Assembly (NCBI GenBank): GCA_013213745.1
Contig: JABSQH010000005.1
Location: forward strand, 75,239-124,626
DNA: 49,388 nt
Source: Ilumatobacteraceae bacterium
GTDB taxonomy: Bacteria; Actinomycetota; Acidimicrobiia; Acidimicrobiales; Ilumatobacteraceae
Direction of reading: 5' to 3'
Shown here: positions 8,608 to 15,978 of the stretch, piece after piece
Layout of the letters: every line of letters begins with the position of its first letter
Numbering within the stretch: position 1 is the first letter of the stretch
Program-made: the position numbers and the translations under genes
Notes under the pieces: generated by a model
What the model was told of the DNA's origin: nothing
Seen by the model: only the letters and a program-made list of their open reading frames with translations
The model's database searches: none

Positions 8608-8613
8608 ATCCTA
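8608..8613 (-). promoter_or_regulatory. -10 box of the trpFBA operon
   Basis: TAGGAT on the minus strand, 9 nt before the trpF ATG (6 nt before an alternative TTG). With so short a leader there is no room for a trp attenuator or T-box. The ppk2 promoter on the other strand lies only 44 nt away. Confidence 0.45.
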
Positions 8614-8657
8614 CGACGCTCGATGCCCGCCACCGAGGCTGGTTGTCTCCCCCGACC

Positions 8658-8663
8658 TAGTGT
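8658..8663 (+). promoter_or_regulatory. Leaderless -10 box of ppk2
   Basis: TAGTGT, 8 nt before the ppk2 GTG at 8672, with no Shine-Dalgarno site between. It fits the window-wide leaderless pattern. Confidence 0.45.
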
Positions 8664-8671
8664 GTCGCCCC

Positions 8672-9424
8672 GTGGGACGACTCGATGAGATCGATCTGAC
8701 GGCGCGCCTGAGCAAGGACGAGTACGAGCAGCGGCTGACAGCCGCCCAGGATCGGTTTCTCGAACTGCGCCTCCAACTTGGCGGACAGACCACCGACGGC
8801 AAGGTCGGTCCGGGGTTACTCGTCGTCGTCGAGGGCTCCGATGCGGGCGGCAAGGGCGGCGCGATCAAGCGTCTCGTCGAGCGGCTCGATCCGCGTCACT
8901 TCGACGTGTTTGCGTTCGCCAAACCGACACCACGCGAGAAGCGCCACCACTTCCTCTGGCGGTTCTGGCGCGATGTGCCCGGTCTCGGCGGAATGTGCGT
9001 CTACGACCGCAGCTGGTACGGCCGGGTGCTCGTCGAGCGGGTGGAGGGGTTCGCCTCCGACGCCGAGTGGCGTCGTGCGTATCACGAAATCGTGGAGTTC
9101 GAGCGCAGCTTGGTCCACGAGGGTGTGATCCTCGTGAAGTTCTGGCTGCAGGTGAGCAAGGACGAACAGCTGGCCCGCTTCGAGAAGCGCCGGGACGACC
9201 CGTTGCGCCGGTGGAAGCTCAACGAGGAGGACTGGCGCAACCGCGACAAGTGGGATCAGTACGTCGACGCGATCGAGGACATGTTCGCCAAGACCGACCA
9301 CGGCCTCGCCCCATGGGATCTGATCGCCGGCGAGCAGAAGAAGTGGGCTCGAGTGGCCTTCATCGAGACCCTCAACGAACGGATCGTCGAGGGCATCGAA
9401 CGTTACGAACGCGACAACGCCTGA
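8672..9424 (+). CDS. ppk2: Polyphosphate kinase 2 family phosphotransferase
   Basis: Transfers phosphate between polyphosphate and a nucleotide. The 250-residue single-domain protein has a Walker A loop (VEGSDAGGKGGAIKR), REKRHHFLWRFWRDVP, a YDRSWYGRVLVERVEGF Walker B/lid region, LVKFWLQVSKDEQL, and the DDPLRRWKLNEEDWRNRDKW substrate segment. The signature looks closest to polyphosphate:AMP phosphotransferase-like PPK2 proteins, but the preferred nucleotide (AMP, ADP or GDP) cannot be read reliably. The GTG start follows a TAGTGT box; an in-frame GTG at 8660 is less likely. It interrupts the trp genes on the opposite strand and overlaps the end of trpC by 22 nt. Confidence 0.9.
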   Translation: MGRLDEIDLTARLSKDEYEQRLTAAQDRFLELRLQLGGQTTDGKVGPGLLVVVEGSDAGGKGGAIKRLVERLDPRHFDVFAFAKPTPREKRHHFLWRFWRDVPGLGGMCVYDRSWYGRVLVERVEGFASDAEWRRAYHEIVEFERSLVHEGVILVKFWLQVSKDEQLARFEKRRDDPLRRWKLNEEDWRNRDKWDQYVDAIEDMFAKTDHGLAPWDLIAGEQKKWARVAFIETLNERIVEGIERYERDNA

Positions 9425-10179
9425 ATGGCGGCTGCCGGATCGCCGCTGGTGACCAACGTCTCGCCCACGAGCACGGCGTCGTAGCCGGCCGTGCGCAACG
9501 CCGCTGCGTCGGCTGCACTGCGCACCCCCGACTCGGCGACCTTGACCGCGCCATCGGGAATCTTGGCCGCCATGCGGACTGCGCGTTCGTGGTCGACCTC
9601 GAACGTCACGAGGTCGCGCTGGTTCACCCCGATGAGGGTGGCATCGGCGCGCAGCGCAACGTCGAGCTCGGATTCGTCGTGCACCTCGACGAGCACGTCG
9701 AGCCCGAGTTCGGTCGCCAGTGCGTGGTACTCCGCGAGCTCGCCGGGATCGAGCGCCGCCGCGATCAGCAAGATGCAGTCGGCTCCCATGATCCGAGCGT
9801 CGAACACGTCAGCCGGCGCCACCGTGAAGTCCTTGCGAATCACCGGGAGCGAGACCGCCCCGCGAGCGGCGCGCAAGTCGGCGGCGGAGCCGCCGAAGAA
9901 CTCCTCGTCGGTGAGCACCGACACGCACGCAGCGCCGCCGAGCTCGTAGCGCTGGGCGACGTCGACGGGATCGAGATCGGCGAACAGATCGCCCTTCGAC
10001 GGGGAGCGTCGCTTGATTTCGGCGATCACACCGAGGCCATTGGGTGCCCGCAGGGCGGCGGTGAATCCGCGACACGGCTCGCGGTCGGCCGCTTCGGCTG
10101 CCAGCGCGTCGAGCGAGCGCGAGTCGGCTGCAGCGGTCTCCCGATGGCGTTCGAGAATCCGATCGAGATAGGTCGCCAC
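9403..10179 (-). CDS. trpC: Indole-3-glycerol phosphate synthase
   Basis: Closes the indole ring in tryptophan synthesis (CdRP to indole-3-glycerol phosphate). The 258-residue TIM barrel has VIAEIKRRSPSKGD (substrate-binding Lys), FFGGSAADLR, LPVIRKDFTV (catalytic Lys), GADCILLIAAAL, VEVHDESEL, GVNQRDL, VAESGVRS and VLVGETLV. The frame is open well upstream, but similarity starts at YLDRILERHRE, so the GTG at 10179 is the sensible start. It lies 20 nt after the ABM gene, probably cotranscribed, and is separated from trpFBA by ppk2 on the other strand. Confidence 0.95.
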   Translation of the reverse strand: MATYLDRILERHRETAAADSRSLDALAAEAADREPCRGFTAALRAPNGLGVIAEIKRRSPSKGDLFADLDPVDVAQRYELGGAACVSVLTDEEFFGGSAADLRAARGAVSLPVIRKDFTVAPADVFDARIMGADCILLIAAALDPGELAEYHALATELGLDVLVEVHDESELDVALRADATLIGVNQRDLVTFEVDHERAVRMAAKIPDGAVKVAESGVRSAADAAALRTAGYDAVLVGETLVTSGDPAAAIQALSRS

Positions 10180-10199
10180 TCGTCGGCCGGTTCGTCGTC

Positions 10200-10505
10200 C
10201 TAGTAGCCCTTGCCGCGCACGGGCGACATCATGGTGAGTTCCGGGCGCGCGGCGAGGATCCCGCCGAACGCACCCATGATCTGCTTCATCACGTCGCTGG
10301 TCGAGTGTGCGTCGAGCGCAGCTTGATCGGAATACATCTCGTACATGTATGCCTTGTTCTCGTCGGCGACATCGGCGAGCAGGTGATAGTGAATCGTCCC
10401 CGCTTCGGTCTCGACGTGATCCATCATCGGGGCGAGGCCGTCGAACAGCTCCTGGCGCTTGCCGTCCTGGCAGACGAAGGTGGCGAGAATCGAGATGTTG
10501 CTCAT
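10200..10505 (-). CDS. Antibiotic biosynthesis monooxygenase (ABM) domain protein, YgiN-like
   Basis: A 101-residue ferredoxin-like ABM-fold protein. Conserved landmarks are ILATFVCQDGKRQELFDGL, EAGTIHYHLLAD, YEMYSDQAALDAHSTSDVMKQIM and a C-terminal MMSPVRGKGY. Relatives act as quinol monooxygenases or small cofactor-free oxygenases, usually as dimers; the substrate here is not known. The gene lies between glyS and trpC on the same strand with short gaps (32 and 20 nt), so cotranscription is likely, without an obvious metabolic link. Confidence 0.85.
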   Translation of the reverse strand: MSNISILATFVCQDGKRQELFDGLAPMMDHVETEAGTIHYHLLADVADENKAYMYEMYSDQAALDAHSTSDVMKQIMGAFGGILAARPELTMMSPVRGKGY

Positions 10506-10537
10506 GGTGGCGACCGTACCGGCGACGACCGGATCGG

Positions 10538-11848
10538 TTAGAACCCGAGCTTGTTGGCGACGGCTCCGACGAGATCGGCGATCGGCACGCGCACCTGCTC
10601 GGTGGTGTCGCGGTCGCGCACGGTGACGGCGTTGTCGTCGAGTGAGTCGAAGTCGACCGTGACCGCAAGCGGCGTCCCGATCTCGTCCTGACGGCGATAA
10701 CGCTTGCCGATATTTTGGGTCTCGTCGTAATCGACCATGTAGCGATCGGCGAGCACTTTGCGGACCTCGTGCGCCAGCGGGGTGAGTGTGTCCTTACGTG
10801 ACAGGGGTAACACGGCGACCTGGTACGGAGCGAGGCGCGGATGGAGGCGCAATACGGTGCGCGTCTCGTCGTTGATCACGTCCTCGTCGTACGCGGCCAG
10901 CAGAAAGGCAGCCATGGTGCGCGTCGCGCCGGCCGCCGGTTCGATCACGTAGGGCACGTAGCGCTCGTTGGTCTGCGGGTCGAAGTAGTCGAGCCGCTCG
11001 CCCGAGTGCTCAGCGTGCTGCTTGAGGTCGTAGTCGGTGCGCTGGGCGATGCCTTCGAGCTCGTCGAAACCCCACGGGAACATGAACTCGACGTCGCTCG
11101 TTCCAGCCGAGTAGTGCGACAGCTCGTCGTCGTCGTGCGCCCGCAACCGCAACATCGACTCGGGGATGCCGTGCTCGACGTACCAGTTCATCCGCTCGCG
11201 ACACCAGTACTCGTACCAGGTGGGGCTGTCGGCCGGCGGCACGAAGAACTCGAGCTCCATCTGCTCGAACTCACGCGTCCGGAAGATCCAGTTCTGCGGC
11301 GTGATCTCGTTGCGGAAGCTCTTGCCCACCTGGGCGATTCCGAACGGCGGCTTCTTCCGTGCGGTCTGCAACACCTGCGCAAAGTTCGTGAACATCCCCT
11401 GTGCTGTCTCCGGACGGAGGTACGCGTCTGACCCGGCCCCTTCCACGGGGCCGGCCTGCGTCTTAAACATCAGGTTGAACTCACGAGCCTCGGTGAAGCT
11501 GTCGACCGCGCCGCACTCCGGGCAGACCCGCGGGTCGTCGAGCTTGTCGAGGCGATGGCGCGTCTTGCAGTTCGTGCAATCGACCAGCGGATCCGTGAAG
11601 TTGCCCAGGTGGCCCGAGGCCTCCCACACCTGCGGCGGACCGAGAATGGCCGCGTCGATCAACACCACGTCGTCGCGCGTCTGCACCATCGACCGGATCC
11701 ACGCGTTCTTGACGTTGCGCAACAGCAGCGAGCCGAGTGGGCCGTAGTCGTACGTCGAACGAAAGCCGCCGTAGATCTCTGCGGACTGATACACGAAGCC
11801 GCGTCGCTTACACAGGCTGACGATCTGATCGAGGTCGGTCGCAGGCAC
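10538..11848 (-). CDS. glyS: Glycyl-tRNA synthetase, homodimeric type
   Basis: Class II aminoacyl-tRNA synthetase that charges tRNA-Gly; 436 residues, typical of the bacterial alpha2 type. It shows KRRGFVYQSAEIYGG at the N-terminus, an insertion with zinc-type cysteines (CTNCKTRH and CPECG), motif 2 region SFRNEITPQNWIFRTREFEQMELEFF, motif 3 EPAAGATRTMAAFLL, and the C-terminal anticodon-binding domain (YQVAVLPLSRKD). The GTG at 11848 lies 8 nt after a TAGCGT box. There is no leader that could hold a T-box. A tRNA-Gly(GCC) gene is present elsewhere in the window at 48063. Confidence 0.95.
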   Translation of the reverse strand: MPATDLDQIVSLCKRRGFVYQSAEIYGGFRSTYDYGPLGSLLLRNVKNAWIRSMVQTRDDVVLIDAAILGPPQVWEASGHLGNFTDPLVDCTNCKTRHRLDKLDDPRVCPECGAVDSFTEAREFNLMFKTQAGPVEGAGSDAYLRPETAQGMFTNFAQVLQTARKKPPFGIAQVGKSFRNEITPQNWIFRTREFEQMELEFFVPPADSPTWYEYWCRERMNWYVEHGIPESMLRLRAHDDDELSHYSAGTSDVEFMFPWGFDELEGIAQRTDYDLKQHAEHSGERLDYFDPQTNERYVPYVIEPAAGATRTMAAFLLAAYDEDVINDETRTVLRLHPRLAPYQVAVLPLSRKDTLTPLAHEVRKVLADRYMVDYDETQNIGKRYRRQDEIGTPLAVTVDFDSLDDNAVTVRDRDTTEQVRVPIADLVGAVANKLGF

Positions 11849-11856
11849 GGCGCAAC

Positions 11857-11862
11857 ACGCTA
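11857..11862 (-). promoter_or_regulatory. Leaderless -10 box of glyS
   Basis: TAGCGT on the minus strand, 8 nt before the glyS GTG. It lies in the 78-nt gap after recO, so glyS has its own promoter. Confidence 0.5.
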
Positions 11863-11926
11863 CCGACGACGCCGCGCCGCGCCCTCGCCGATTCGTCGTG
11901 ACGTTGCGCCCACCGGCGCAGCTTCG

Positions 11927-12649
11927 CTATTCGAACATGGCGACGGTGCGCATGCGCCGCTCAACGTGGTATTCGAGGGCATGCGTCGCCAGCAGCGACA
12001 CCTCGTGGGTCACCGCCGACTCCTCCATCGCCAGCGCCTTCGCCAGTCGACCACCGAGGATGTCACGCACCGCCTCGAGGGCCTCGGCTGACATCGGATG
12101 GCCCGAACGGCACGAGCGGCACAACACGCCTCCTTCGCCGAGATCGAATGCCACGAAGGCAACCTCGGGTTCGGTTCCACCGCAGCGAACGCACATGTCG
12201 AGCTCGGGGCGCATGCCCTCGCTGGCCAGCAGTTTCCAATAGAAGCCAGCGACCGTCAACGGCGCGGGTCGCTCGGCGATGGCGCGCATCGCTCCGACCA
12301 CCATGCGGTACAGGTCGGGATTGGGTTCGCGTTCGAGCGACAACTGCTCGGCCGCCTCGAGTACCGCCAGCCCCTGCGATGCCCGATCGAGCGACGACAG
12401 CATCGGCGACAACGGCTCCACCGACTCGGCCTGCGACACGATGTCGAGCTCTCGTCCGCGCACGAGCAGCACGCGTACATGGCTCATCGGTTCGAGTCGG
12501 GCGCCGAACTTGGAGCGGGTCTTGCGCACTCCCTTGGCGACGGCGCGGACCTTGCCGTTCGCCGCCGTGAGCAGCACCACGATGCGGTCGGCCTCGCGCA
12601 GCTTGTAAGTGCGCAGCACGACCCCGCTGTCTCGGTAGAGCTCGCTCAT
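11927..12649 (-). CDS. recO: DNA repair protein RecO
   Basis: Recombination mediator that helps load RecA with RecR/RecF and anneals SSB-coated single strands. The 240 residues comprise an N-terminal OB fold (YRDSGVVLRTYKLREADRIVVLLT, then KVRAVAKGVRKTRSKFGARLEP), a helical middle and a zinc site (CVRCGG plus CRSCRSG), as in other bacterial RecO proteins. It is transcribed after the cis-prenyltransferase-like gene with a 21-nt gap. A recO-uppS neighbourhood is common in Actinomycetota, and here the position on the recO strand is held by the non-catalytic paralogue. Confidence 0.95.
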   Translation of the reverse strand: MSELYRDSGVVLRTYKLREADRIVVLLTAANGKVRAVAKGVRKTRSKFGARLEPMSHVRVLLVRGRELDIVSQAESVEPLSPMLSSLDRASQGLAVLEAAEQLSLEREPNPDLYRMVVGAMRAIAERPAPLTVAGFYWKLLASEGMRPELDMCVRCGGTEPEVAFVAFDLGEGGVLCRSCRSGHPMSAEALEAVRDILGGRLAKALAMEESAVTHEVSLLATHALEYHVERRMRTVAMFE

Positions 12650-12670
12650 CGAGCGCCCCCGATGACCCGA

Positions 12671-13261
12671 TCAGCCATCGCCGAGCGGGTCGATGCCACC
12701 GAACCGCCGATCGCGCCGCGCGAAGTCGGCGATGGCGTCGACCAGATGGCCGGATGCCAACTCGTCCCATGTGGTTGGCACGAACACGAGCTCGCCGTAG
12801 GCCAGCTCCCAGACCAACGACGGCGGGAGCTGCGTCGAGGGTCCCAGGACGACGATCAGGTCCGGTTCGCAATCGGCCGGTGCGTACAGCGCCTCGGCGA
12901 CCGTCGCCTCGTTGATCGGGTCGTTCGGGCCGATCGACGAGAGGGCGTCGGCGAAGCGCTCGCGCCCATCACCACACGGATCGACGATCACTCGGCAGTC
13001 GCCGACCGAACGTTCCCAGCGATCGAGTGAGCCGTGGGCATCAGCACCCTGTTCGAACGCACGGATCGTGAGAAACGACGCCTCGGCGTGGTCGGCGACC
13101 GAACCGAGGTCGGCAACGCGTCGGGCCCACGGCTGGTCGCCGAGTTCGCGCCACTCGGCGAGGGTGCCGCCAACGACCATCACGTGCCGGAGCAGCTGGC
13201 GCGAGGCCGACCGTTCTGGCGCGCTCGACCGCGACCGAGACGGAATGGTCGTTGCTCCCAC
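12671..13261 (-). CDS. Non-catalytic cis-prenyltransferase paralogue, candidate second subunit of UppS
   Basis: A 196-residue protein clearly related to undecaprenyl diphosphate synthase but stripped of its catalytic residues. Residues 26-37 (HVMVVGGTLAEW) align without gaps to HVAIIMDGNGRW of E. coli UppS, but the catalytic Asp is Gly32 and the following Arg is Glu36. Residues 132-189, from EPDLIVVLGP to RRDRRFGG, align without gaps to the UppS C-terminus. The IPP-binding Arg/Arg/Ser positions are Leu139, Leu145 and Pro147, whereas the conserved Glu (157) and the C-terminal R-x-G (186-188) are kept. The middle is about 60 residues shorter than in UppS. It is divergent from uppS (73-nt gap), which lacks just these two elements. 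This suggests an NgBR/Nus1-like partner; a decaying paralogue is the alternative. Confidence 0.8.
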   Translation of the reverse strand: MGATTIPSRSRSSAPERSASRQLLRHVMVVGGTLAEWRELGDQPWARRVADLGSVADHAEASFLTIRAFEQGADAHGSLDRWERSVGDCRVIVDPCGDGRERFADALSSIGPNDPINEATVAEALYAPADCEPDLIVVLGPSTQLPPSLVWELAYGELVFVPTTWDELASGHLVDAIADFARRDRRFGGIDPLGDG

Positions 13262-13320
13262 GTCCCCATCTTTCCACGCCGCGGGCCGCGATCCTCGCCT
13301 CCACCGAAGGCTCGCCGCAG

Positions 13321-13326
13321 TAGCGT
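13321..13326 (+). promoter_or_regulatory. Leaderless -10 box of uppS
   Basis: TAGCGT, 8 nt before the uppS GTG at 13335. It lies in the 73-nt region between the divergent prenyltransferase genes, so both promoters must be packed into it. Confidence 0.5.
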
Positions 13327-13334
13327 GGTCGGCC

Positions 13335-14000
13335 GTGGATCAGCCGCCGTTGCACGTCGCCTGCATCATGGACGGCAACGGACGATGGGCCGCCCGCCGT
13401 GGCCTGCCGCGAACGGCCGGTCACACCGAAGGCGAGGAGAACCTCGCCCGTGTGGTCAGAGCCGCAGTTCGTCGGAACATCGGCTGGTTGACGGTGTTCG
13501 GGTTCTCCACCGAGAACTGGCGCCGTCCACGACCCGAAGTACGCCACATCTTGGGTCTGCACGAGCGCCTGTTCGGTCGAGTCGCCGAACTCAACGAGCT
13601 CAACGTGCGCGTCCAGTGGATCGGTCGTCCGTTCGACAGTCGCGAGGCGCGCACGCCGCGCTACGTCCAGCGGGCGATCCGGAAGGCGGTCGCCGACACG
13701 GCGAACAACACCGGCATGGTGCTGACCGTCGCGTTTGACTACGGCGGCCGTTCTGAGCTCGTTGCCGCCGTCGAGGCGGCACGTCACGACGATGGTGCGA
13801 TCACCGCCGACACCATCGGACAACACCTGTACCTTCCCGATCTCCCGCCGGTCGATGTCCTCGTGCGGACCAGCGGCGAACGTCGTGTGTCCAACTTCTT
13901 GCTGTGGCAGTCCGCTGGCGCGGCGATCTACTTCACCGAGACGCCATGGCCCGATTTCGACAGCGACGAACTCGACGCGGCGTTGGCGCTGGCCCACTGA
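13335..14000 (+). CDS. uppS: Undecaprenyl diphosphate synthase (catalytic subunit), C-terminally short
   Basis: Condenses IPP units in cis onto FPP to make the lipid carrier for peptidoglycan synthesis. Active-site motifs are intact: HVACIMDGNGRWA (catalytic Asp13), GLPRTAGH, GFSTENWRRP (residues 56-64) and VLVRTSGERRVSNFLLWQ (Arg178, Arg184, Ser186). Two features are missing. The Glu conserved in E. coli (Glu213, WQIAYAELYF) is Ala197 here (WQSAGAAIYF). The protein also ends at residue 221 with DELDAALALAH, just before the usual RERRFGG. No frame downstream encodes that segment. The divergent neighbour at 12671-13261 has both. Start is GTG 13335, after a TAGCGT box. Confidence 0.93.
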   Translation: MDQPPLHVACIMDGNGRWAARRGLPRTAGHTEGEENLARVVRAAVRRNIGWLTVFGFSTENWRRPRPEVRHILGLHERLFGRVAELNELNVRVQWIGRPFDSREARTPRYVQRAIRKAVADTANNTGMVLTVAFDYGGRSELVAAVEAARHDDGAITADTIGQHLYLPDLPPVDVLVRTSGERRVSNFLLWQSAGAAIYFTETPWPDFDSDELDAALALAH

Positions 14001-14034
14001 TTCCGTCTGCGATCAGCCGACACGAGCAGCGCCG

Positions 14035-15921
14035 ATGACCGACGTCACCGAACAGCTCGCGGCGATCACGGCTGCGCTCGATGGCGCCGAGGATCGTCCC
14101 GGCCAGGTCGAAATGGCCAACCTCGTGGCGACAGCGATCGACGGCGGTCGTCCGCTGATCGTGCAAGCCGGGACCGGCACCGGCAAGACACTGGCCTATC
14201 TCGTGCCGGCGGTGCTGTCGGGTCAGACCGTTGTCGTGTCGACGGCGACCAAAGCACTGCAGGATCAGCTGGCGACGAAAGACCTGCCGTTCCTCGCCGA
14301 GCATCTCGACGTCAGCTACGCCGTGCTCAAGGGGCGCAGCAACTACCTGTGTCTGCAGCGCCTCGACGAATTGGCGCACCCCGACACGACGCAGATGGAA
14401 CTCGACGGCGCGAGCGGCGAGTTCGGAGCATTGGCGCCAACGGTGCAGGCGGAGATCAATCGCCTGGCCGATTGGTCGGGCACCACGCAGACCGGGGACG
14501 CCGCCGACCTCGACTGGTCGCCGGCTGACGCGGCCTGGAGTGCGGTCAGCGTCGGCAGCGACGAGTGTCCGGGCGCCGACCGCTGCCCGGTGGGCGGCGG
14601 CTGTTTCGCCGAGGCGGCCAAGCACCGCGCCGCGGCCGCCGACGTGATCGTGGTCAACAACTACCTCTACGGGCTCGACGTGGCCAGCGATGGCGCGATC
14701 CTCCCGTCGCACGACGTGGTCGTGTTCGACGAAGCGCACGTGCTCGAAGACGTGATGAGTGACACCGTGGGTGTGCAGATCGCCCCTGGTCGGTTCACGA
14801 CGTTGGCCGGCTCGATCCGCCGAGTCATCGAGGATCCTCAGCTCATCGCCTCGATCGCCGACATCGCCGATGCGCTGCGCGACGCGCTGTCCGATCGCGT
14901 CGGCGAACGGCTCAAGGGGCCCCTTCCGGACAGCATCGACGACGCTCTCACCACGGCCCGCACTCGGCTTGGCGCCGCCCTCGACGTACTGGGTGCGATC
15001 GAGTCGTCGAACGACGACACCAAACAGCGCCGACTCCGCGCGCAGGTGATGACGGGGCGGGCGATCGAACAGGTCGATGCCGCGCTCGAGCAGCGCGCCG
15101 GGTCGGTGATGTTCGTTGGCGGAGGCCCTATGCACCCGCGGCTGGAGGTCGCTCCGCTTGATGTCGGGCCGACACTCGCCGCAGGTGTGTGGTCGCGGCG
15201 AACGGCGATCTTGACGAGCGCGACAATCCCGTCGTCGTTGGCGGCGCGGGTCGGGATCGACGCTGCCGACGTCACCGAGGCCGACGTCGGCAGTCCGTTC
15301 GACTACGAGGACCACGCCCTGCTGTATTGCGCACTCCATCTGCCGAACCCGAACGACGCCACCTTCCGCGAGGCCGCCAATGACGAGTTGGCCGCGCTGA
15401 TCGCCGCGGCCGGTGGGCGCACGCTCGCGCTGTTCACCAGCTATCGGGCGATGGACGAGGCCGCCGAGGCCTTGATCGACCGGATCGACGTACCGCTGCT
15501 CACCCAGCGCGATCTGCCGAAGCCGGCGTTGATCGAACGGTTCGCCGCCGACGAACCGACCTGCCTCTTCGCCACTGCCGGGCTGTTCCAAGGCGTCGAC
15601 GTTCCCGGCCGCACCCTCTCACTCGTGGTCATCGACCGCATCCCGTTCCCGCGGCCGGACGACCCGCTGCTCAGCGCACGTCGCGAAGAACTCGGCCCGA
15701 CGGCATTCGGCGAGATCGATCTGCCGCGGGCGTCGATGCTCTTGGCTCAGGCCGCCGGGCGACTCATCCGTTCGCGCACAGACCGCGGCGCAGTCGCCGT
15801 ACTCGACAAGCGGCTTGGTACGGCGCGCTATCGCTGGGACATCGTCAACGCGCTCCCCCCGATGCGCCGCACCCGCCACCGCGCCGACGCTGAAGACTTC
15901 CTGCGACGCATCACTGCGTAA
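14035..15921 (+). CDS. DinG/XPD-family ATP-dependent DNA helicase
   Basis: A superfamily 2 helicase of 628 residues, predicted to unwind DNA 5' to 3'. It has RPGQVEMANLVATAI (Q-like motif), Walker A QAGTGTGKTLAYLVPA, VVSTATKALQDQL, a cysteine cluster fitting an Fe-S domain (NYLCLQR, then CPGADRCPVGGGC), the DEAH box in VVVFDEAHVLED, AILTSATIP, and the C-terminal motifs LFATAGLFQGVDVPGRTLSLVVIDRIPFPRPDDP and AQAAGRLIRS. The ATG at 14035 is the first start consistent with the family and lies 34 nt after uppS. Frames on both strands are open across this gene but are codon-bias shadows. Confidence 0.92.
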   Translation: MTDVTEQLAAITAALDGAEDRPGQVEMANLVATAIDGGRPLIVQAGTGTGKTLAYLVPAVLSGQTVVVSTATKALQDQLATKDLPFLAEHLDVSYAVLKGRSNYLCLQRLDELAHPDTTQMELDGASGEFGALAPTVQAEINRLADWSGTTQTGDAADLDWSPADAAWSAVSVGSDECPGADRCPVGGGCFAEAAKHRAAAADVIVVNNYLYGLDVASDGAILPSHDVVVFDEAHVLEDVMSDTVGVQIAPGRFTTLAGSIRRVIEDPQLIASIADIADALRDALSDRVGERLKGPLPDSIDDALTTARTRLGAALDVLGAIESSNDDTKQRRLRAQVMTGRAIEQVDAALEQRAGSVMFVGGGPMHPRLEVAPLDVGPTLAAGVWSRRTAILTSATIPSSLAARVGIDAADVTEADVGSPFDYEDHALLYCALHLPNPNDATFREAANDELAALIAAAGGRTLALFTSYRAMDEAAEALIDRIDVPLLTQRDLPKPALIERFAADEPTCLFATAGLFQGVDVPGRTLSLVVIDRIPFPRPDDPLLSARREELGPTAFGEIDLPRASMLLAQAAGRLIRSRTDRGAVAVLDKRLGTARYRWDIVNALPPMRRTRHRADAEDFLRRITA

Positions 15922-15939
15922 TCGAAAAACCGGGGAATC

Positions 15940-15956
15940 CGTGCGTCTTTCGCACG
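15940..15956. terminator. Small hairpin between convergent helicase and aldolase genes
   Basis: CGTGCG, a TCTTT loop, then CGCACG: a 6-bp perfect stem in the 57-nt convergent gap. There is no T-tract on either side, so intrinsic termination is only a possibility. Confidence 0.3.
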
Positions 15957-15978
15957 TCACCGAGACAATTTCGGCGAC

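Noticed and set aside
8599-8671. trp attenuator or leader peptide before trpF
   Set aside because: The predicted -10 box lies 6-9 nt before the start, leaving no leader; no Trp-codon run was seen.
11849-11926. T-box riboswitch before the glycyl-tRNA synthetase gene
   Set aside because: The TAGCGT box is 8 nt from the start codon, and no T-box consensus is present in the 78-nt gap.
13933-15591. A 552-codon minus-strand frame across the DinG-type helicase
   Set aside because: Antisense shadow of a gene with complete helicase motifs; no recognisable protein pattern.
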